A DNA stretch of 42,277 nucleotides from Sulfurovum sp. (GTDB lineage Bacteria; Campylobacterota; Campylobacteria; Campylobacterales; Sulfurovaceae), in contig QNZV01000063.1 of NCBI GenBank assembly GCA_003978395.1, positions 1-42,277 of the forward strand, given 5' to 3'. A program made the translations under genes and the position numbers. Below, one piece after another: positions 9,422-19,243 of this stretch. Every line of letters starts with the position of its first letter. Positions within the stretch are counted from its first letter, which is position 1. The notes under the pieces were generated by a model. The model saw only the letters and a program-made list of their open reading frames with translations, had not been told where the DNA came from and searched no databases.

Positions 9422-9636
9422 TTTCCTCTATATTTCTCATTGTAAATAAAACTGATTATAATCAAGATTTATTTAGAGGTATATTATTTGATAAATAAAT
9501 AAAGAACTACTCAGTTAAAAAATAGGTTATAGTAAAATTAGATTAAATATTAAATAGTAAATAGTTATTTTTACAAACAGTTAAGCTTCATTTAGTTACT
9601 ATATTACATACGAGAAATACAATAATGGAGAGTAGT

Positions 9637-10296
9637 ATGGCATTTTTTTCAAAAGACAAAGAGATAAAAAAAGAGATAAAAGAGATAAAACCACAACAAC
9701 AAAAAAAGGCTGAACCTATAAAAGCAACTACAGATACAACTATTTCTAAAAATATTACAATTGAGGGTAATATTTCAGGTACAGATGCAATTACAGTAGA
9801 GGGTATACTTCTTGGAGATATTACGGTAAACAATGTAGTAATTGGAAAAAATGGCTCTGTAAAAGGCTCAATTACAGCCCAAAAAGTAATTATTAATGGA
9901 AAGGTAGATGGGGCTGTAACATGTAATGATTTAGATATTATGCATAACGGTTATGTAACCAATAAAATTCATGCCAATAAAATAATGGTAAGTGGAGAGA
10001 TTTTAGGAGATGTTTTAGCCGAAAGTTCTATTAATGTTACTCCTACAGGAAAAATAAAAACAGACGCATTGATGTCTAAACATGTGACAGTTAATGGTAC
10101 TATTGAAGGTAAAATCTCAGCCTCTGAACTTCTTGCTGTTGGGTCAAATGGATTTGTTAATGGAGAAATTTCAGTTAAAAACATTAGAACAGATGAAGGT
10201 GGACGTGTTATTGGTAGTATGGCAATGTATGAAGCTCCACAAGTTCAAAATAAAAAAGAACCTGAAATGCTTGATGCTACCATTGAAGAAGAATAA
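9637..10296 (+). CDS. Bactofilin family (polymer-forming cytoskeletal protein)
   Basis: Repeated beta-helix pattern (ITVEGILLGDITVNNVVIGKNGSVKGSITAQKVIINGKVDGAV...). ORF track starts at 9625, but that ATG overlaps the GGAG Shine-Dalgarno for ATG 9637 (MAFFSKDKE). Confidence 0.88.
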   Translation: MAFFSKDKEIKKEIKEIKPQQQKKAEPIKATTDTTISKNITIEGNISGTDAITVEGILLGDITVNNVVIGKNGSVKGSITAQKVIINGKVDGAVTCNDLDIMHNGYVTNKIHANKIMVSGEILGDVLAESSINVTPTGKIKTDALMSKHVTVNGTIEGKISASELLAVGSNGFVNGEISVKNIRTDEGGRVIGSMAMYEAPQVQNKKEPEMLDATIEEE

Positions 10297-10299
10297 TTT

Positions 10300-10404
10300 T
10301 TATTCTTGTTGGGAAGATTTTTCTTCCCAATAAGGATTTGCTTTATAACCACATCCCAATAACAATAGACAGCAAATAGATGCTATAATTATTTTATGAA
10401 ACAT
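10300..10404 (-). CDS. 34-aa LptM/YifL-like small lipoprotein (absent from the ORF track)
   Basis: Reverse-strand translation: MFHKIIIASICCLLLLGCGYKANPYWEEKSSQQE*. Basic N-terminus, hydrophobic core, lipobox LLGC, then CGYKANPYW resembling the CG.K.P.Y motif of LptM-type lipoproteins. Confidence 0.72.
   Translation of the reverse strand: MFHKIIIASICCLLLLGCGYKANPYWEEKSSQQE
10309..10330. terminator. Hairpin at the bactofilin/lipoprotein convergent boundary
   Basis: TTGGGAAGA-TTTT-TCTTCCCAA, 9-bp perfect stem just downstream of the bactofilin stop; lies within the lipoprotein ORF. No strong T tract follows. Confidence 0.5.
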
Positions 10405-10842
10405 GCCAATACTATTATCTCTCATATTAAATCCCTACCTCAATTTAAAATACTTAAAAGTCACTATTGTTATCAAAAGTTTATCGCCTCTTTATCTCCT
10501 AAGTTTCAAAAAGCTATTGCTTTTATTTATGTTCGAGAGAATACACTTTTTATAGCTCTCTCACATCCTGGATTTAAAATGGAACTAAATTATAATAAAG
10601 ATTCATTAAAAGATGTATTAAATATGTTAACTTACGTGGATAAAAACTGTCAATCCTTAAAAGCTTCCAAGGTAGTACTTTTTAACTCAAAACACCTATC
10701 TATTCTAAAAGAGGAAAAGATACCCAATATGATTACCTATTACAAAGAGCTCTCTTTTGGAAAATTTAAGATAGAGAGTGAAGACAAAGAGTTGATTGAA
10801 GCTTTTGAAAAGATAAGAGACTCTATCGAGAAAAAGCTCTAA
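10396..10842 (+). CDS. DUF721/DciA-like protein
   Basis: 148-aa ORF with KHANTIISHIKSLPQFKILKSHYCYQKFIASLSPKFQKAIAFIYVRENTLFIALSHPGFKMEL; stop overlaps the uvrC start (TAATG). Confidence 0.6.
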   Translation: MKHANTIISHIKSLPQFKILKSHYCYQKFIASLSPKFQKAIAFIYVRENTLFIALSHPGFKMELNYNKDSLKDVLNMLTYVDKNCQSLKASKVVLFNSKHLSILKEEKIPNMITYYKELSFGKFKIESEDKELIEAFEKIRDSIEKKL

Positions 10843-12638
10843 TGTACAAACAGATATTTCAAACCCTACAACATCTACCCAACCAAGCAGGAGTCTATCA
10901 ATACTTTGATAAAGATAGTAGATTACTCTATGTAGGAAAAGCAAAAAATCTAAAAAATCGTATAAAAAGTTATTGGCGATTTAGCCCAAATTTTCATCCT
11001 AACCCTACTCTAAATCTACGAATTCTCCGTATGTTGTCGCAGTCTGTTCGTATAGAATACATTGTAGTCGAAACAGAAGAAGATGCACTTATTTTAGAAA
11101 ACTCGTTAATTAAACAGCTCAATCCTAAATACAATATATTACTAAGAGATGATAAAACCTATCCCTATATTTATATAGATGAGAATCAAAAGTTTCCACG
11201 CTTTGAGCTAACACGAAAAGTTATAAAAGGTAAAAATATTATCTATTATGGACCATTTCCAAATGGAGGAAAAGTTCTACTCGATGCTCTTTATGAAGTA
11301 TTTCCTTTAGTTCAAAAAAAATCTTGCTTACGTGAAGGAAAAGCGTGTCTTTTTTATCAAATAGAGAAGTGTTTAGCACCTTGCGAGGAAAAAATATCTA
11401 AAGAAGAGTATTTTAATATAGTAAAAAAAGCAAAAGATGCCATTATAAAACGAAAGATTTTAATAGAGGTACTACATAATAAAATGGTAGAACTTGCTAT
11501 GGCTGAACGCTTTGAAGAGGCAGGAAAAGTACGAGATAATATTAAAACCATAGAATCATTAACCATTGGTTCAAACCTTGAATTACTTTCAAAAGAGAAT
11601 ATAGATATTTTTGCTATTGTAAATGGTAAAACAAAAGGTGTAATTGTTAAACTTTTTATGCGTTCAGGCAAGATTATATCCTCCTCTTTTTCTACTTTTA
11701 GAACATCTCATATTTTTGATAGCAATGAAGTATATAAACAAGCTCTATTAGAATTCTATAATCATGAAGCACCTCAAATTGCAAAAACTATTTTAATTGC
11801 TGATGATGTTGAAGACAAAGAAGAGTTGTCTCAACTTTTGAGCCGACGATTCTCTAAAAAAATTAATATTATCTATCCAAAACAGGGAATAAAACTAAAA
11901 CTTATTAATCTTGCACTCAATAATGCCAATGAACTATTAAAGAATAGTCCCAATGAACAAGAAGAGATAGAGAAAAAAATATCTGAACTTTTTGAATTAG
12001 AGACTACTCCTTATAGGGTAGAAAGTTTTGATAATTCACACATGATGGGTACAGCAACAGTAGGAGCAATGGTTGTATGGGAAGAGGGAAAATGGCTAAA
12101 AAAAGCCTACAGGCGATATGAACTAAACACAAAAGATGAATATGGACAGATGAAAGAGATGCTCACACGAAGAATTGAAAGTTTTGCAAAAAACTCTCCA
12201 CCCAACTTATGGATTTTGGATGGTGGAGAGACGCTAAGAAAATTAGCAATAAACCTCTTAGAACAATCAAATATGACTTTGGATGTTATTGCAATAGCAA
12301 AAGAGAAGCTTGATGCAAAAGCCCATAGAGCTAAAGGTTCAGCAAAAGATATTATTTATACAAACAAATCTGTTTTTGAACTCACAACTACAGATAAACG
12401 ACTGCAATGGGTTCAACGCCAACGTGATGAAGCACACCGTTTTGCCATTACTTACCACCAAAATAAAAAGCGTAAAGAGGATATAAAAAATTCTCTTTTA
12501 CAAAAAAAAGGCATTGGTCCTGCTACCATAAAGAAGCTTCTTAACTATTTTGGAACTTTCCAAGCTATAAAAAATGCAACTTATCAAGAGATTTCAGTAG
12601 CTAGCAGTGAAAAAGTTGCTAAAATATTAAAAACATAA
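10842..12638 (+). CDS. uvrC: Excinuclease ABC subunit C
   Basis: GIY-YIG start (GVYQYFDKDSRLLYVGKAKNLKNRIKSYW), UVR segment, RNase H-like ESFDNSHMMGTATVGAMVV, C-terminal HhH. Confidence 0.95.
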   Translation: MYKQIFQTLQHLPNQAGVYQYFDKDSRLLYVGKAKNLKNRIKSYWRFSPNFHPNPTLNLRILRMLSQSVRIEYIVVETEEDALILENSLIKQLNPKYNILLRDDKTYPYIYIDENQKFPRFELTRKVIKGKNIIYYGPFPNGGKVLLDALYEVFPLVQKKSCLREGKACLFYQIEKCLAPCEEKISKEEYFNIVKKAKDAIIKRKILIEVLHNKMVELAMAERFEEAGKVRDNIKTIESLTIGSNLELLSKENIDIFAIVNGKTKGVIVKLFMRSGKIISSSFSTFRTSHIFDSNEVYKQALLEFYNHEAPQIAKTILIADDVEDKEELSQLLSRRFSKKINIIYPKQGIKLKLINLALNNANELLKNSPNEQEEIEKKISELFELETTPYRVESFDNSHMMGTATVGAMVVWEEGKWLKKAYRRYELNTKDEYGQMKEMLTRRIESFAKNSPPNLWILDGGETLRKLAINLLEQSNMTLDVIAIAKEKLDAKAHRAKGSAKDIIYTNKSVFELTTTDKRLQWVQRQRDEAHRFAITYHQNKKRKEDIKNSLLQKKGIGPATIKKLLNYFGTFQAIKNATYQEISVASSEKVAKILKT

Positions 12639-12810
12639 ATTGTTAAAAAAAAACATTTTAAATATACAACAGAACAGTCTTTATTATTTAATACAATTTT
12701 AAACTTGACTTAATATTTTAATTTAAATAAACAAGGTTAGATTAATATATATTTTAGTCTTTTTATAATAAAGTTATAGATAAGGTTAAGACCCAATACA
12801 AAGGAATGAT

Positions 12811-13218
12811 GTGCATCGACCAATAGCATTAGATGTAGAATATACTTTTACAAAAAATCTAATATATGAAATTAATCTAAAAGGGATTATCACTTATGCT
12901 AATAAATATTTTTGTGAAGTTACAGGTTTTAGGAAATCGGAACTAATAGGAAAAAATCACTCTATATTTAAACATCCTGACGTACCTGATAAAATATACA
13001 ATAACCTTTGGTCAACAAAAAAAGAACTAAAACAGTGGTTTTCTACCTTAAAAAATATGCGTCGAGATGGGATGTTTTTTTGGTCAGATATTCATTGTAC
13101 TGTAAAATATGACAAAGATTCAAATATAATTGGTTTTATTGTTGTACATAAACCAATAACATCAAAGCTAAATATAGAAGAAGAGATTGAGCGATATGCT
13201 CAATATAAAAATAATTAA
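12811..13218 (+). CDS. Single PAS-domain sensor protein (Aer-like PAS)
   Basis: GTG start with AAGGA upstream; NLKGIITYANKYFCEVTGFRKSELIGKNHSIFKHPDVPDKIYNNLW...NMRRDGMFFW. Confidence 0.85.
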   Translation: MHRPIALDVEYTFTKNLIYEINLKGIITYANKYFCEVTGFRKSELIGKNHSIFKHPDVPDKIYNNLWSTKKELKQWFSTLKNMRRDGMFFWSDIHCTVKYDKDSNIIGFIVVHKPITSKLNIEEEIERYAQYKNN

Positions 13219-13243
13219 AGATATAAAAAAGAGTGAGGCAATT

Positions 13244-14383
13244 ATGTATTACGGATACAATGATAACAAACAACTAGTCGTAGCAGACCAAGAATTTATT
13301 AAACTTTTAGACTACAATTCTTTTGATGAACTTATCAAAGAGAATATTATTAACGCGATTAGATTTGAAAAAAACATAATATCTATAGAACAAACCGATC
13401 AAAATATAAACGCAAACTTTAAACGTACACAAATGGAAGGAACATTAAGTAAATTTTACCTTATTGAGTTAGAAAATGTCTCGATTAACAAAGTTGGTCA
13501 AGTAGATAAAGATTTTAAACCAAGTTATAAATCTATCTACTTAGATGTAGAGAAAATCTCTGAGGAGATTGGATTATCGGTCGAGGATTATAAACTCTAT
13601 CTTGATAGTTTTATTGACCAATCTATTATTGATGAAAAACGCCTACTAGAGGGGAATGATAAAGTTATTAAAAATTTATCAAACCTTGCACTAACATTAA
13701 AAATACCACATATTAATATTTTACTTTTAAAAATTCAAAAGCTTTCTCCACGTGAACGAAGACCACTAATAGATAAATATTATACTAAATTGGCTCTACT
13801 TAGTTTGGAAAAACCTGAAAATGAAGAGTTTGAAGATATGTTAGTTGAAGATAATTTAGAAAAGGAGAATAAAGAAGAGGTTTTAAACGCACGTTTTACT
13901 GATTTACTAAAAACTGTACCAACAGAGACAGACAGTAACATAGAAGTAAAAGAAGAAGATTTTCAAGATTTTATCACAGAGGTTCATGCTCCAACAGTTG
14001 TTAAACCTCAAAATAACATTAAAGAGATAGACCTTGAAAATATATCTCCATTACCAATATCATATAGCCCTCAAACAGCTGCTGATGAGTTAAATTTACC
14101 TGTAGTATTAATAGAAGAGTTTGTTGATGATTTTATAGAACAAGCACGACAAGATAAAGACCATTTGCTAACATCATATTATCAAAAAGATATGGATAAC
14201 ATTCATGAACTAGGACATAAGCTAAAAGGTGCTGCAAGCAACTTACGTATCAATGAATTAGCAGATATTTTAGAAGAGATACAATTTTGTACAGAACATT
14301 CAAAACTTGAAGAACTTCTTATCAAATATTGGGGTCATTTCTTATCGTTAGAAGACTATATGAAACAGCTTACTAGAGCATAA
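13244..14383 (+). CDS. Hpt phosphotransfer protein with PAS-like N-terminus and tandem Hpt-like domains
   Basis: C-terminal [17 protein letters not shown]...[28 protein letters not shown] (phospho-His motif HKLKGAA). ORF track start 13187 is TTG; ATG 13244 has GAGTGAGG upstream and is preferred. Confidence 0.75.
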   Translation: MYYGYNDNKQLVVADQEFIKLLDYNSFDELIKENIINAIRFEKNIISIEQTDQNINANFKRTQMEGTLSKFYLIELENVSINKVGQVDKDFKPSYKSIYLDVEKISEEIGLSVEDYKLYLDSFIDQSIIDEKRLLEGNDKVIKNLSNLALTLKIPHINILLLKIQKLSPRERRPLIDKYYTKLALLSLEKPENEEFEDMLVEDNLEKENKEEVLNARFTDLLKTVPTETDSNIEVKEEDFQDFITEVHAPTVVKPQNNIKEIDLENISPLPISYSPQTAADELNLPVVLIEEFVDDFIEQARQDKDHLLTSYYQKDMDNIHELGHKLKGAASNLRINELADILEEIQFCTEHSKLEELLIKYWGHFLSLEDYMKQLTRA

Positions 14384-14397
14384 AAGAAAGGATTACA

Positions 14398-17300
14398 GTG
14401 CAACTTTACAATAGAATACGACTTATTAGTACCCTCCCACTACTATTGCTTTTTTTTATAGCAAGCTACTTTATATATAGCTCTTATACAAATATAGAAA
14501 AAAGTAATCTCTTATCAAAAACCATTACAAAAAATAGGGAACTCCATAATCTTATATCAGGAATTGAAAAGGAGAGAGGATTATCTGCTATTGCAATTGC
14601 TACAAATAGAGCAGATAACATTATGTTAGCAAAACAGATAGCTAACAATGATTTAGTTATTAATAATATAAAAAGCTCCTTATCTAAAGAAGAGATTGCT
14701 AGTTTATCAAACAAAATATCTGCTATTCGTCTAAAACTACCGAAGAAGAGTAACTTTAGAGAAACTTTTCATGACAAATATAATGATACTATCTTAGCAC
14801 CTTTAGAAAAAAAATTAAGTAGTTATAATATTCCTATAAATACAGATATTGAAGCACTTCAAAACTCTTTAAAACAGCTCTATTCTGATAGTAAAAATAG
14901 TAGTTTAGAGAGAGATTATCTAAGCTATTTTATTGCAGGAAAAAAACCACTAAATTTAATAGAACTATCTTTTCTAAACAGTATAAAAAGTCATTTAAGT
15001 AGTTTTCAAAAAGAGCAAATCGAAGATAGTGTTCTTAAAGAGGATTTAGAAGTTTATCTGAATAGACCAGAAGTTAAAAAAGATCTTCAATTAGTAGAAA
15101 TATCCTATATTAAACTTCAAAAGAACTTTAGAAATGGTGCATTTAAGACTTCTGTATTTGTATGGTTGAAACAAGCTAACAAAAAATTAGAACACCTCAA
15201 TATACTACAAAATAAGTTTGAAACAAGAGTTCAAGAGAAAATTAAAGAGTATCAAACAACACAATATATTATTTTAGCTATTGCAAGTTTTATTATTTTA
15301 CTTACTATTATTCTAGCTATTATTGGAACAATTACTCGAAAAGAACTTAGTAGTAATATGAAGGATCTAGAAGAGATTCTAAATAATGCTGTTCAAGAAG
15401 CAGATACACACTTTGAATCTTCTAATCTTTCTGCAATAAAAGATATTGACCTTCATAACAGTAAGGGGATGAAAGAGGCGTATAAATTTATTGAACTACT
15501 TATTGAAAATGCAAAAGCAGATAAAATTGAAGCCTTAGAAGCAAATGAATCAAAATCACTATTTTTAGCAAATATGTCTCATGAAATCAGAACCCCTCTC
15601 AATGGTATTGTTGGCTTTACAGAACTTTTAAAAAGTACTGAGTTAAATAGTGAGCAGATAGAGTTTACCAATATTATTGAGAAAAGTTCAGAAAATTTAC
15701 TTGCTATTATTAATAATATTTTGGACCTTTCAAAAATAGAGAGTAATAAGACAGAGCTTGATATGATTATTTTTGATCCTATTGTTGAGTTTGAGAATGC
15801 TATAGAGACTTATGGTGTTCGTGCTTCAGAAAAAAATATTGAACTCAATTTCTTTTTAGACCCAGCCATCAATAAAAAACTTTTAGGCGATTCTGTCAAA
15901 ATAAAAGAAGTTATTATCAATCTCTTAAGTAATGCAATTAAATTTACTGATCTTGGTGGGAAAATATCCATAGAGATTAAACAGGTATCGAGTATAGATA
16001 ATAAAACTGAAATTTCATTCTCTATTCATGATAATGGTGTAGGAATGACCAAAGAGCAACAACTCAACGTCTTTAATGCCTTTACACAAGCTGATGTTTC
16101 TATTACTAGAAAATATGGTGGCACAGGATTAGGTCTAACTATCTCAACAAAATTCTTAGAACTTATGGATTCCAAGCTTGAACTCGAGAGTCAAAAAGAG
16201 AAGGGAAGTCGTTTCTTCTTTAACATTATATTTGAAGAGGTTCTTGAAAGTACAGAATTAGGAGCAACACCATCATTTGAAGAGATTGAAATTTGTAAAT
16301 TTAACTATGAGCTACCTATGCAACAAGATATTTATCTCTCAAAATATTTAGAATATTATAATGTAATAAGCAAATCTTTCTCGACACCTTCTGATTTAAA
16401 AAGATGTAATGAGAATGAGGAGATCAAGAGTATTTGGATTGATATTGATGACTGTAGCGACGAAATTATTAGAACAATTCGTAAGCTAAAATCAAATAAA
16501 CTTATTTTACTTTCAAGTTTTTCAAATCGAAATAAACTTGAATCACTAGAGATGAGTGTTACTCAAGTTCTTTACAAACCTATTACTCCAACTAAAATTG
16601 TTCAAGGTTTGCAAGCAGTTAGTCAAAAAGGAGAGAGAGAAAAGAACAGAGTTTCTACTCAAACACAAGAGTTCCCATTTCAAGATTTCCAATTTGAAGG
16701 AAAAATATTAGTTGCAGAAGATAACTTTATCAACCAAAAACTTATAAAACAGATTCTTCTGCGATATGGTGTTTCTGTTGAACTTGCAAATAATGGATTA
16801 GAAGCTTTTGAAAAACGTAAAAACAAACAGTATGATTTAATCTTTATGGACATACAGATGCCAGTTATGGATGGTGTTGAAGCAAGTCATGAGATTGTCA
16901 ACTACGAAACAGAAGAAGAGCTAAAACATATTCCAATAGTTGCATTAACAGCCAATGCACTTGATGGAGACCGAGAACGTTTCATATCTGAAGGTTTAAA
17001 TGAGTACATTCCAAAACCTATAGAGACAAATGAGTTACTCTTTATTCTAAAGAAGTTTTTGAAACCAAAAATAAAAATAGAGAAGTCAGTAGGGATTCAA
17101 AAAGAGGAGGAGATAAAAGAAGAGACTCAAAGAGATGAAGCTACTCTTTTATTTGATGAGGAAAAGTATAATGAGAACACAACTATAGATATACTTACAG
17201 AAGAAAAGAGTATAGAGGAAAAAATCATTCTTATTGCAAAAAAGAATCCACTTGAATCAAGAATTCTTTCTAAAGTAATCAATAATATGGGCTACAATAT

Positions 17301-17562
17301 TGAAATTGTTCAAAACATTAATCAGATAGAATCTTTAATTCAAAACAGAGACTATGATATGCTTTTAATTGATAAAGACTTTAAAGATTTTAATAACGAT
17401 ATTTTACAAAAACAGCACTTCGCAATGAATGTCATTATGATTTCTAGTAGTAAAATTGATACTCAAGAGTATAACAAAGAACTTATCAAAGAAGTGATTT
17501 TTGGAGTAATCACACGAAGTAAGATCGAGAAAATTATTCAACACTACAAAGGTAAAAAATGA
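14398..17562 (+). CDS. Hybrid sensor histidine kinase with NIT-like periplasmic sensor and C-terminal receiver(s)
   Basis: Two TM segments flanking a NIT-like region ([20 protein letters not shown]); His[19 protein letters not shown]; HATPase N/G boxes; [16 protein letters not shown]...[14 protein letters not shown]...ALTANA; GTG start. Confidence 0.88.
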   Translation: MQLYNRIRLISTLPLLLLFFIASYFIYSSYTNIEKSNLLSKTITKNRELHNLISGIEKERGLSAIAIATNRADNIMLAKQIANNDLVINNIKSSLSKEEIASLSNKISAIRLKLPKKSNFRETFHDKYNDTILAPLEKKLSSYNIPINTDIEALQNSLKQLYSDSKNSSLERDYLSYFIAGKKPLNLIELSFLNSIKSHLSSFQKEQIEDSVLKEDLEVYLNRPEVKKDLQLVEISYIKLQKNFRNGAFKTSVFVWLKQANKKLEHLNILQNKFETRVQEKIKEYQTTQYIILAIASFIILLTIILAIIGTITRKELSSNMKDLEEILNNAVQEADTHFESSNLSAIKDIDLHNSKGMKEAYKFIELLIENAKADKIEALEANESKSLFLANMSHEIRTPLNGIVGFTELLKSTELNSEQIEFTNIIEKSSENLLAIINNILDLSKIESNKTELDMIIFDPIVEFENAIETYGVRASEKNIELNFFLDPAINKKLLGDSVKIKEVIINLLSNAIKFTDLGGKISIEIKQVSSIDNKTEISFSIHDNGVGMTKEQQLNVFNAFTQADVSITRKYGGTGLGLTISTKFLELMDSKLELESQKEKGSRFFFNIIFEEVLESTELGATPSFEEIEICKFNYELPMQQDIYLSKYLEYYNVISKSFSTPSDLKRCNENEEIKSIWIDIDDCSDEIIRTIRKLKSNKLILLSSFSNRNKLESLEMSVTQVLYKPITPTKIVQGLQAVSQKGEREKNRVSTQTQEFPFQDFQFEGKILVAEDNFINQKLIKQILLRYGVSVELANNGLEAFEKRKNKQYDLIFMDIQMPVMDGVEASHEIVNYETEEELKHIPIVALTANALDGDRERFISEGLNEYIPKPIETNELLFILKKFLKPKIKIEKSVGIQKEEEIKEETQRDEATLLFDEEKYNENTTIDILTEEKSIEEKIILIAKKNPLESRILSKVINNMGYNIEIVQNINQIESLIQNRDYDMLLIDKDFKDFNNDILQKQHFAMNVIMISSSKIDTQEYNKELIKEVIFGVITRSKIEKIIQHYKGKK

Positions 17563-17936
17563 ACTTTAAAGTTTTAATTGTTGATGATGACTATATCAAC
17601 CGTATGCTTCTTACTTCTTTATTAAAAAGAACCCTTTATAAAATAGAGATTATTGAATCTGTTGATGGAGAAGATGCGCTAAGAAAATGTAAAGAGAATC
17701 TAGATATTCAACTTATTCTACTAGATGTAGAAATGCCCAATATGGATGGTTCAAAATTTTTAATTAACTATAAAAAAAATAGATCTTTACCAGACATACC
17801 TATTATTGCTGTCTCTTCTAATGATTTACGAATTAAAGAGATATTAGAGTTAGGAGCTCACTCTTTTCTTGTTAAACCTGTAACTGAAGAGAAACTATTA
17901 TCAGCAATTATGAAATCACAAAAAAAACAGAGATAA
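17559..17936 (+). CDS. Stand-alone receiver (REC-only) response regulator
   Basis: [13 protein letters not shown]...[13 protein letters not shown]...IIAVSS...FLVKPV; ATGA overlap with the kinase gene. Confidence 0.88.
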   Translation: MNFKVLIVDDDYINRMLLTSLLKRTLYKIEIIESVDGEDALRKCKENLDIQLILLDVEMPNMDGSKFLINYKKNRSLPDIPIIAVSSNDLRIKEILELGAHSFLVKPVTEEKLLSAIMKSQKKQR

Positions 17937-17953
17937 TATATTGATTATCTCTG
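17928..17953. terminator. Bidirectional terminator hairpin between REC gene and mrp
   Basis: CAGAGATAAT-ATATTG-ATTATCTCTG, 10-bp perfect stem; minus strand followed by a T8 run. Confidence 0.75.
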
Positions 17954-17966
17954 TCTCTCTTAGATC

Positions 17967-19142
17967 TTAATTACAACCACATCCCCCACCAGATTTTGTA
18001 TGTGCTGGTGCAGTTGAAGCTGCTACTCCACCCGTACTACAAGCCGATACTCCTGGAGGTGTTGTTGGTTGAACTGCCGAGTTATCAGCCCCACCCTCTG
18101 TATTTACTTTATCAATAAATGCTAATAAATTAGACGCTGATGCTTGGTAACGTTTTGCTGTTTCAGAGTCTGGATTATGGAAAGTAATAGGCTGACCTGT
18201 ATCTCCACCAACTCTAATTGCTGGTTCTATTGGTATTTGAGCTAGAAGTTCAGTATTGTATGAACTTGCTACCTCTTTACTTGTACCCATTCCAAAAATA
18301 TCTGATTCTGTATCACAAGATGGACAGATAAATCCACTCATGTTCTCAACCACACCTGCAATTGGAATATGAAGTTTTTCAAACATATCCAATGAACGTT
18401 TACTATCATCAAGACTTACTTGTTGTGGTGTTGTTACAACAATACCTGCTGTTACGGGAACCGATTGAGCCAAGGTAAGTTGTGCATCTCCTGTTCCTGG
18501 AGGCATATCTATAACCAACACATCTAATTCTGACCATAAAATATCACGTAAGAACTGCTCAATCGCTTTCATAATCATAGAACCTCTCCAGATTAACGAT
18601 TGACCATCTTCCATCAATGAACCCATAGACATCATCTCTACGCCATACGCTTTAAGTGGCTGTACTTTGTTTCCTTGAATCTCTGGTTTAACACCATTTA
18701 AGCCCATCATCCGAGGAATATTTGGTCCATAAATATCAGCATCTAAAATACCTACTCTTTTACCTTGCATCGCCATTGCAATTGCCAAGTTAACCGAAGT
18801 AGTTGATTTACCAACCCCACCTTTTCCAGAAGAGACCATTACAAAGTTTTTAACTTGTGGTGCTATATTTTTACCACTTACAGAGTTACTTAGCTGTTTT
18901 GGGGCTTGTGGAGCTGTAATATGCACATCTACTGCTAAAAAACCAAGTTTTTTAAGTTCAACGCTTATGTCATCAGTAATTTGTGCTTTAACTTCAGGTG
19001 CAGAAGATGTAATGTCTACAGAGATAATTGCTTTATCTCCTTGAATTTGTACATCTTTTACAAATCCAAAAGTTACAATATCTTTTGTAAACCCAGGATA
19101 AGTTACATTTTTTAATGCATCTAAGATAGTTTCGTTTGTCAT
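17967..19142 (-). CDS. mrp: Mrp/ApbC-type Fe-S carrier P-loop ATPase
   Basis: N-terminal MIP18/DUF59-like region, MVSSGKGGVGKSTTSVNLA, DIYGPNIPRMMG, ICPSCDTESDIFG (CxxC). Confidence 0.92.
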   Translation of the reverse strand: MTNETILDALKNVTYPGFTKDIVTFGFVKDVQIQGDKAIISVDITSSAPEVKAQITDDISVELKKLGFLAVDVHITAPQAPKQLSNSVSGKNIAPQVKNFVMVSSGKGGVGKSTTSVNLAIAMAMQGKRVGILDADIYGPNIPRMMGLNGVKPEIQGNKVQPLKAYGVEMMSMGSLMEDGQSLIWRGSMIMKAIEQFLRDILWSELDVLVIDMPPGTGDAQLTLAQSVPVTAGIVVTTPQQVSLDDSKRSLDMFEKLHIPIAGVVENMSGFICPSCDTESDIFGMGTSKEVASSYNTELLAQIPIEPAIRVGGDTGQPITFHNPDSETAKRYQASASNLLAFIDKVNTEGGADNSAVQPTTPPGVSACSTGGVAASTAPAHTKSGGGCGCN

Positions 19143-19243
19143 TAAGACTCCTAAATTTTATATATTTCCTACTTTTATACTTAAAAACATAAGAGATAGC
19201 TTATCTTTCATACAATTTATATGATTTTCTCTAAAATACTAAA

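Noticed and set aside
9588-10184. 81-aa and 71-aa minus-strand ORFs
   Set aside because: Antisense to the bactofilin gene; repetitive hydrophobic translation is a by-product of the beta-helix coding pattern.
11357-11671. 104-aa minus-strand ORF
   Set aside because: Antisense to uvrC; no supporting signals.
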